64,000 bases of DNA from Nonomuraea jabiensis. GTDB taxonomy: Bacteria > Actinomycetota > Actinomycetes > Streptosporangiales > Streptosporangiaceae. Below the pieces are notes generated by a model, which saw only the letters and a program-made list of their open reading frames with translations, ran no database searches and was not told the origin of the DNA. How positions within the stretch are numbered: the first letter of the stretch is position 1; every line of letters starts with the position of its first letter. The stretch is taken from the NCBI RefSeq assembly GCF_014204795.1, contig NZ_JACHMB010000001.1:7762501-7826500 (forward strand). Reading direction: 5' to 3'. Shown here piece after piece: positions 59,149 to 64,000 of the stretch. Made by a program: the position numbers and the translations under genes.

Positions 59149-59904
59149 TCAACCCGGCTGCGGCTCGTCGACGATGGACGCCCACAACGCGTCCACGTCG
59201 ACCGGCTCGCCCTGGGCCCTGGCCGCCTGCCGGGCCAGGATGAGGCCGGTGTTGGTCAGATGGGCCCGCATCGCGCGCACCGCGCCCTCGGCGTCCGCCG
59301 CCGCGACGGCCGCCACGATCGGCTCGTGCTCCTCGTGCACCTGCCGCAGCGTCCGGGAACGGTCGTCCGTGGACGTGCCCAGGATGCGCATGGTGTCGCG
59401 CAGCCCGCCCACGATCGCGCGGGCCCTGCCGTTGCCCGCCGCGACCAGGACGTGGTCGTGCAGCGCCTGGTCGAGCTGGAAGAACAGCGCCTCGTCGGCC
59501 GCCTCGACCGCCGCCGCCATCTCCTCCATGGTCGCCCTCAGCGCCGCGCCGAGCCCGGCGGCGTCGCCCCTGGCGGCCCGCCGCACGGCGGGCAGCTCCA
59601 GAGCCAGCCGCACCCCGAAGATCTCGACGATCTCCCGGGGGTGCGGCAGCACGACGCGGAACCCGCGGTTGCGCTCCACCTGCACCAGCCCCGCCTCGGC
59701 CAGCCGCAGCATCGCCTCGCGGACCGGGCTCCTGGAGACGTTGAGCTGCTCGGCCACCTGGTAGACGGAGTAGAGCCGGCCCGGGACCATCGCGCCCGTG
59801 TGCACCGCCCGGCGCACCTCGGAGATCACCTGCTCGGCCAGCGACCGGCCCGCGTGCGGCAACGGCTGCAGCTTCAGCTCGGCGTGTTCGCGGGTCGGCG
59901 GCAT
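59149..59904 (-). CDS. GntR-family regulator with FCD domain
   Basis: 251 residues. N-terminal winged helix (SVYQVAEQLNVSRSPVREAM, LRLAEAGLVQVERNRGF), then an FCD all-helical effector domain with metal-site residues (FQLDQALHDHVLVAAGN, RQVHEEHEPIVAAV). FCD regulators sense carboxylates. Position beside hglS and the palindromes at 57616-57650 make it the likely regulator of the 2-oxoadipate genes. ATG 59904 fits; a 10-base palindrome CCCGTACGGG stands 13 bases upstream. The last 22 bases of the gene are duplicated just past the stop. Confidence 0.92.
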   Translation of the reverse strand: MPPTREHAELKLQPLPHAGRSLAEQVISEVRRAVHTGAMVPGRLYSVYQVAEQLNVSRSPVREAMLRLAEAGLVQVERNRGFRVVLPHPREIVEIFGVRLALELPAVRRAARGDAAGLGAALRATMEEMAAAVEAADEALFFQLDQALHDHVLVAAGNGRARAIVGGLRDTMRILGTSTDDRSRTLRQVHEEHEPIVAAVAAADAEGAVRAMRAHLTNTGLILARQAARAQGEPVDVDALWASIVDEPQPG

Positions 59905-59916
59905 GTCGGCATGTTA

Positions 59917-59926
59917 CCCGTACGGG
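59917..59926. promoter_or_regulatory. Short palindrome upstream of the GntR gene
   Basis: CCCGTACGGG, perfect, 12-13 bases before the start codon. It differs from the GTAGCATGCTAC operators, so if functional it may serve another factor. Confidence 0.2.
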
Positions 59927-60088
59927 ACCGGCGGCGATCATGCGCCGCCCGGCGGGCGTTTCAGCGCCGTTTCAGTGCCGCTTCAGCCACCGCTGCCAGG
60001 GTTGGGGCCGGAGGAAGAGCGCTCGGGGGGCCGGCGGCCGCATGGGGGTGGTCGCCGGCGCCGAGCGCGTGAGCAGATGTGGGGTGGC

Positions 60089-60997
60089 ATGCCGTTCGAG
60101 CCGGCAACGGACCACCGCGACGGTCGCGTCGCGGACGAGCGTGGCATCGATCTGGGGGTGGTGCGCCTGGACGTGAAGCGCTTACGCCCCTTGAAGATCA
60201 CGCGGAGCGCCCGGCAGGCCCCGCCGCCGGACTCCGGCGTGGTCCAGCTCGTGGCCCCGCTGCACGGCACCATGCGGGCCGTGTGGGCCGACCGGCACAG
60301 CGAAGTCGGGGTCGGCGACCTGTACGCGCACGACATCGCCCGCTTCCGGGAGATCACCGTTCCCGAGAACGGCGGGCGGGAGCCGTTCGTGATGGCCGCG
60401 GTCACCGTTCCCAGGCCGCTGCTGCCGTTCCCCGACCGGCAGATGGACGCGGTCATGGGCCAGGAGCTGCCCGCCACCGGCGCGGTGGGCGGCCTGCTGA
60501 ACGGGTTCATCCGGGACCTGGCCGAGGAGAAGGGCACCCTGAGGCCGTCGGACGGGCCGCGGCTGGGCATGATCCTCCTCGACCTGATCGCGGCCTTCCT
60601 CTCCACGACCATCGAATCCGGAACGGGCGCCGCCCCCGAGGCCCCGCGGCAGGGGCTGACGCTGCGCATCCAGGCGTTCATCGAACGGCACCTGCACGAT
60701 CCCGACCTCACGCCCCGCATGATCGCCGCCGCCCACCACATCTCGCTCAGCTACCTGCACCGGCTGTTCCAGGAGCGAGGGGAGACGGTGGCCGCCTGGA
60801 TCCGGAGCCACCGGCTGCGGCGCGCCCGGCGCGACCTGGCCGACCCCGTCCTGATGGCGTCCCCGATCCACGTCATCGCCTCGCGCTGGGGGTTCAGCCA
60901 CTCGGCCGCCTTCAGCCGCGCCTTCCGTACCGCGTACGGGATCTCGCCCCGCGACTTCCGGACCCGGGCGCTCCTTTCGGACGCGTCATCCCCGTAG
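60089..60997 (+). CDS. AraC-family transcriptional regulator
   Basis: 302 residues. The N-terminal part resembles the AraC-binding-like domain of NdmA/FeaR-type activators (DSGVVQLVAPLHGTMRAV, VGDLYAHDIARFREI). The C-terminal double HTH (about 200-295) reads TPRMIAAAHHISLSYLHRLF and HVIASRWGFSHSAAFSRAFR, ending YGISPRDFR. ATG 60089 and ATG 60077 are both possible starts. Its stop overlaps the end of a decayed citryl-CoA-lyase-like gene. It may regulate the downstream alcohol dehydrogenase, but no shared site is proven. Confidence 0.9.
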   Translation: MPFEPATDHRDGRVADERGIDLGVVRLDVKRLRPLKITRSARQAPPPDSGVVQLVAPLHGTMRAVWADRHSEVGVGDLYAHDIARFREITVPENGGREPFVMAAVTVPRPLLPFPDRQMDAVMGQELPATGAVGGLLNGFIRDLAEEKGTLRPSDGPRLGMILLDLIAAFLSTTIESGTGAAPEAPRQGLTLRIQAFIERHLHDPDLTPRMIAAAHHISLSYLHRLFQERGETVAAWIRSHRLRRARRDLADPVLMASPIHVIASRWGFSHSAAFSRAFRTAYGISPRDFRTRALLSDASSP

Positions 60998-61333
60998 AGC
61001 GCGGCCCCGGTCGCCAGGCAGGCCGCGGCGCTCCGGGGCCCGATCTGCGGGCAGGTCACTGGGCTCCGGGCCGCGGTCGGCCGGCAGGTCGCGGTGCTCC
61101 GAGCCCCGGTCGGCGGGAAGGTCGCGGGGCTCCGGGCCGCGGTAGGCGGGCAGCAAGGGTGGCGGTATGGGGCCTTTGATGCGGCGGCCCGGCCCATGCT
61201 CCTCCCACGCGTGCGCAAGGACGCCGACCGCCCGTGACAGGACGAACAGGCCCCTGCCCAGCTCGGGCGCGAAGCCGGCGCGGGCCGCGTCCTCGACCGC
61301 CCGCACGAGCGGGTCGCGGTACCGTACAGCGGT
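60986..61333 (-). pseudogene. 3' remnant of a citrate synthase/citryl-CoA lyase-like gene
   Basis: The open stretch begins just after an in-frame TAG (61334-61336) and encodes only the last part of a citrate-synthase-like protein: VRAVEDAARAGFAPELGRGL, FVLSRAVGVLAHAWEEHGPG, RRIKGPIPPPLLPAYRGPEP. The first 200 or so residues and the start are absent, so it is not a working gene. The tail continues into four 11-residue repeats and ends within the AraC gene 3' end. It occupies most of the 442-base gap between AraC and the alcohol dehydrogenase. Confidence 0.65.
61007..61138. repeat. Four degenerate 33-base tandem repeats in the citryl-CoA-lyase remnant
   Basis: On the minus strand each unit encodes an 11-residue block like GPEPRDLPADR (then GSEHRDLPADR, GPEPSDLPADR, APERRGLPGDR). 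Period is exactly 33 bases over 132 bases. Confidence 0.75.
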
Positions 61334-61366
61334 CTAGGTTGGCGGGTCGATGACCGCGCCGCATGC

Positions 61367-61412
61367 TTGACACACCCGGGGAACGGCCCTTGAATTGGAT
61401 GGCTCCGTCCAA
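61367..61412 (+). promoter_or_regulatory. Sigma-70-type promoter with operator for the alcohol dehydrogenase gene
   Basis: TTGACA (61367-61372), 17-base spacer, TTGAAT (61390-61395). Over the -10 edge and expected start point lies an inverted repeat TTGGATGG-CT-CCGTCCAA (61395-61412), seven of eight pairs. The layout is that of a housekeeping promoter blocked by a repressor. It is 45 bases upstream of the gene start. Confidence 0.65.
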
Positions 61413-61439
61413 AAAAGCGGTCGCCTGCCGGGGAGTGTG

Positions 61440-62516
61440 ATGCGAGCTCAAGCCGCCGTCCTGCGCGACCCGGGCAAGCCGTTCACCGTCGAGGACGTCT
61501 CGCTCGCCGCGCCCGGCCCCGGCGAGGCGCTGGTCCGCGTGGCGGGCGCGGGCATGTGCCACACCGACGTGCTGTTCCGGGGGCTGGCGGAGCTGCCGAT
61601 GCCGATGGTCTTCGGGCACGAGGGCTCGGGGGTCGTCGAGGCGGTCGGCCCCGGCGTGACCCGCGTGGCGCCCGGCGACCACGTCGTGATGAGCTACGAC
61701 TCCTGCGGTTGGTGCGGGCGGTGCGTGACCGGCGCCGCCTCGTACTGCGACGAGTTCATGGCGCGCAACCTCAGCGGCGTGCGCGCGGACGGGTCGGCCG
61801 GGGCCACCGGGAACGGTGGCGAGCCGGTCGCGGCCCGCTGGTTCGGCCAGTCCTCCTTCGCCACCCATGCCGTCGCCACCGAGCGCAACCTGGTCACCGT
61901 CGACAGGTCGCTGCCGCTGGAGCTGCTCGGACCGCTGGGCTGCGGCCTGCAGACCGGGGCGGGCTCGGTGTTCATCGCCCTCAAGGTCCGCCCGGCCGAC
62001 GCCATCGCGGTGTTCGGCGCCGGAGCGGTCGGCCTCGCGGCGGTCATGGCCGCCAAGGTCGCGGGCGCCGGCGAGATCGTCGCGGTGGACCTGCACGCCT
62101 CCAGGCGCGAGCTGGCCCTGGAGCTCGGCGCCACCCGGGCGCTCGACGGCGCCGACCCCGCCCTGGCCGACGCCATCGGCGAGGTGGACCACTCCTTCGA
62201 CACCACCGGCGTGCCGGAGGTGATCCGCACCGCCATCGCCGTGCTGCGCCCCGGCGGCTCGTGCGGCCTGGTCGGCGCGGGCGGCGGCGAGGTCACGCTG
62301 CGGCCGGCCGCGCTCGCCGGGCGCACCGTCCGCTTCATCCTAGAGGGCGACGCCGTGCCCCAGCAGTTCATCCCGATGCTGATCGGGCTGTGGCGGCAGG
62401 GCCGCTTCCCCTTCGACCGGCTGATCCGCACGTACCCGCTGGGCGGCATCAACGACGCCGAACGCGACTCCGCGAGCGGCGCCACGGTCAAGCCCGTCCT
62501 GCTGCCGGCCTCATGA
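61440..62516 (+). CDS. Zinc-dependent alcohol dehydrogenase, aryl/benzyl-alcohol type
   Basis: 358 residues, medium-chain dehydrogenase. Catalytic zinc: Cys in AGMCHTDV and His in FGHEGSGVV with a late Cys in LGCGLQTGAG. Structural zinc: four Cys in SCGWCGRCVTGAASYCDEF. NAD fold: VFGAGAVGLAAVMAAKVAGA. The C-terminus IRTYPLGGINDAERDS suits the benzyl/coniferyl-alcohol group. ATG 61440 has GGGGAG four bases upstream. A P450 gene follows 139 bases later, suggesting oxidation of the same kind of compound. Confidence 0.9.
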   Translation: MRAQAAVLRDPGKPFTVEDVSLAAPGPGEALVRVAGAGMCHTDVLFRGLAELPMPMVFGHEGSGVVEAVGPGVTRVAPGDHVVMSYDSCGWCGRCVTGAASYCDEFMARNLSGVRADGSAGATGNGGEPVAARWFGQSSFATHAVATERNLVTVDRSLPLELLGPLGCGLQTGAGSVFIALKVRPADAIAVFGAGAVGLAAVMAAKVAGAGEIVAVDLHASRRELALELGATRALDGADPALADAIGEVDHSFDTTGVPEVIRTAIAVLRPGGSCGLVGAGGGEVTLRPAALAGRTVRFILEGDAVPQQFIPMLIGLWRQGRFPFDRLIRTYPLGGINDAERDSASGATVKPVLLPAS

Positions 62517-62526
62517 CGGGCTCAGC

Positions 62527-62545
62527 GACGCCCGCCGGCGGCGTC
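62527..62545 (+). terminator. Hairpin between alcohol dehydrogenase and P450
   Basis: GACGCC-7-GGCGTC, perfect 6-base stem, ten bases past the stop. Weak as a terminator, so read-through into the P450 gene is possible. Confidence 0.35.
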
Positions 62546-62655
62546 CGCCCCGACCTCCCCTTGGGCGGCCACCAGCGGAGCGGCCTCGGCGTCGAGAACG
62601 GCCTCCGGGGCCCGTAGGGTCCCACCGACCTCCAAGTCCTGGTAGGGAATCAATC

Positions 62656-63906
62656 ATGAACATGACCATCGAGCAGGCGGGGCTCATGCTGGCCGACCCC
62701 CTCGCCTACGCCGACGAGCCGCGGCTGCACGAGGGGCTCACCCTGCTGCGCCGGGAGGCCCCGGTCCATCTCGTGGAGGCGCCCGAGTACACGCCCTTCT
62801 ACGCCGTCACCCGGCACGCCGACATCATGCGGGTCGAACGCGACAACGCCCTCTGGCTCAGCGCGCCACGCCCGGTCCTGGGCAAGAAGGCGTTCGAGGA
62901 GCACGCCAGGCAGCAGGCGGCGCAGGGCGTCCAGCTGAAGACGCTGGTCCACATGGACGACCCCGACCACCGCGTGGTCCGGGCCATCGGCGCCGACTGG
63001 TTCCGCCCCAAGGCCATGCGCGCCATGGAGAGCCGGATCCAGGAGCTCGCCCGCCGCTACGTGGACCGGATGGCCGACTACGGCGGCGAATGCGACTTCG
63101 CCACCCAGGTCGCGGTGCACTACCCGTTGTACGTGATCCTCTCCCTGCTCGGGCTGCCCGAGTCCGACTTCCCCCGCATGCTCAAGCTCACCCAGGAGCT
63201 GTTCGGCGGCGCGGACGCGGAGACCAGGCGGGGAGACACCGCCGAGGACCAGTTCGCGGTGCTGCTCGACTTCTTCGCCTACTTCCAGCAGCTCACCGCC
63301 GCCCGCCGCGCCCACCCCACCGAGGACCTGGCCTCCGCCATTGCCAACGCCCAGGTGGACGGCAAGCCGCTCAACGACGTGGAGACGGCCTCCTACTACG
63401 TCATCATCGCCTCAGCCGGCCACGACACCACCAGCTCCACCGTCGCCGGCGGCCTGCATGCCCTCATCGAACACCCCGACCAGCTGGCCCGGCTCCGCGA
63501 GGACCCCGGCCTGCTGCCGCTCGCGGTCGACGAGATGATCCGCTGGGTCACCCCGGTCAAGGAGTTCATGCGCACGGCCTCGGCCGACACCACCCTCAAC
63601 GGCGTGGACATCAGGGCGGGTGAGTCGGTGCTGCTGTCGTACCCGTCGGCCAACCGCGACGAGGAGGTGTTCGCCGACCCGTTCACCTTCGACGCCGGCC
63701 GCGACCCCAACCGCCACCTGGCCTTCGGGTTCGGCGTGCACTACTGCCTGGGCGCGGCGCTGGCCCGCATGGAGCTGAAGGCCCTGTTCGCCGAGCTGCT
63801 GCCGCGCCTGGAGAGCGTCGAGCTCGCCGGCCGGCCCGAATGGACCGCCACGACCTTCGTCGGCGGCATCAAGCACCTGCCCATCCGGTACAAGCTCCGC
63901 CGCTGA
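62656..63906 (+). CDS. Cytochrome P450
   Basis: 416 residues, soluble bacterial P450. I-helix oxygen-activation motif AGHDTTSS (near 254), K-helix E-x-x-R in VDEMIRW, and heme-binding loop AFGFGVHYCLGAALAR with the thiolate Cys near 364. The sequence HMDDPDHRVVRAIGADWF and the N-terminal part resemble the CYP124/125/142-like group that hydroxylates terpenoid or sterol chains, though this is only a likeness. ATG 62656 is preceded by a weak GGGAATCA; ATG 62662 is possible. No ferredoxin gene is adjacent. The stop abuts the convergent next gene (TGATCA). Confidence 0.93.
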   Translation: MNMTIEQAGLMLADPLAYADEPRLHEGLTLLRREAPVHLVEAPEYTPFYAVTRHADIMRVERDNALWLSAPRPVLGKKAFEEHARQQAAQGVQLKTLVHMDDPDHRVVRAIGADWFRPKAMRAMESRIQELARRYVDRMADYGGECDFATQVAVHYPLYVILSLLGLPESDFPRMLKLTQELFGGADAETRRGDTAEDQFAVLLDFFAYFQQLTAARRAHPTEDLASAIANAQVDGKPLNDVETASYYVIIASAGHDTTSSTVAGGLHALIEHPDQLARLREDPGLLPLAVDEMIRWVTPVKEFMRTASADTTLNGVDIRAGESVLLSYPSANRDEEVFADPFTFDAGRDPNRHLAFGFGVHYCLGAALARMELKALFAELLPRLESVELAGRPEWTATTFVGGIKHLPIRYKLRR

Positions 63907-64000
63907 TCACGTCTCGCCCGACCGCAGGAACGCGGGCCGGGCCCGGTGCCATTCGGGGGCGTCCAGCGCGTTGAGCGCCGCGACGATCCGTTTCTCCTCG
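63907..64000 (-). CDS. C-terminal end of an unidentified protein
   Basis: Thirty residues enter from the right edge: EEKRIVAALNALDAPEWHRA, then RPAFLRSGET and TGA at 63907-63909. The stop is directly adjacent to the P450 stop. Too short for a family call. Confidence 0.5.
   Translation of the reverse strand, partial: EEKRIVAALNALDAPEWHRARPAFLRSGET

Overview
The window is very GC-rich (third codon positions almost always G or C). It has many one- and two-component regulators, secreted hydrolases, GTG/TTG starts and dense, mostly monocistronic packing. This is the texture of a large filamentous-actinomycete chromosome, and my best guess is the Streptosporangiales (Nonomuraea-like). No rRNA, tRNA, CRISPR array or phage module is seen. 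It reads as chromosome-arm or accessory territory with two insertion elements and three decayed genes.

Layout. 1-4.5 kb: a peptide-type ABC solute-binding lipoprotein (cut by the window edge), a C45 acyltransferase-like hydrolase and a divergent RpiR regulator. A 1.7-kb DDE insertion sequence sits exactly in a palindrome between the regulator and a small convergent membrane gene. 4.4-10.7 kb, all minus strand: an operon of two membrane proteins and a multicopper oxidase, then a NarL-type two-component pair and a DUF1772 protein. 10.8-19.7 kb: an AfsR/SARP-type giant regulator, SulP transporter, GlxA-like AraC regulator, a single-domain voltage-gated cation channel with a DDW selectivity filter, a GlsB/YeaQ-type small membrane protein, a DUF305 lipoprotein and an isocitrate-lyase/PEP-mutase family enzyme. 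19.7-28 kb: VanW protein, flavin-fold protein, secreted GH53 galactanase, then a vanillate-demethylase-type operon (Rieske oxygenase, a 99-residue CHC protein, ferredoxin reductase, IclR regulator) and an aldo/keto reductase. 28-44 kb: SpoIIE phosphatase, SAM methyltransferase plus unknown partner, large secreted subtilase with a divergent TrmB/LuxR-type regulator, acetyltransferase, WD40 Ser/Thr kinase, a second two-component system, FkbM methyltransferase, DUF2267 and two small proteins.

44-51.6 kb: a Tat-exported DUF839/PhoX-like phosphatase behind a probable PHO box, an amidase, a polytopic membrane protein behind an elaborate nested palindrome, a secreted trypsin-like protease, a crotonase, a cupin and a TetR regulator with its operator. 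51.6-60 kb is the most coherent catabolic locus: a FAD amine oxidase, the ruin of an ALDH7/piperideine-6-carboxylate dehydrogenase, an IS605-type tnpB element, a fused FAD/Fe-S D-2-hydroxyacid dehydrogenase, a DUF1338 2-oxoadipate dioxygenase/decarboxylase (HglS) and a GntR/FCD regulator. Together these fit the lower lysine/pipecolate route: pipecolate, 2-aminoadipate, 2-oxoadipate, D-2-hydroxyglutarate, 2-oxoglutarate. Paired perfect palindromes lie in the divergent promoter, and the pathway appears damaged in the middle by a deletion and a transposon. 60-64 kb: AraC regulator, a citryl-CoA-lyase-like gene remnant with 33-bp repeats, a zinc alcohol dehydrogenase with a clear promoter and operator, a cytochrome P450 and the tail of a convergent gene.

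All functional calls come from reading sequence motifs. No database search was possible.
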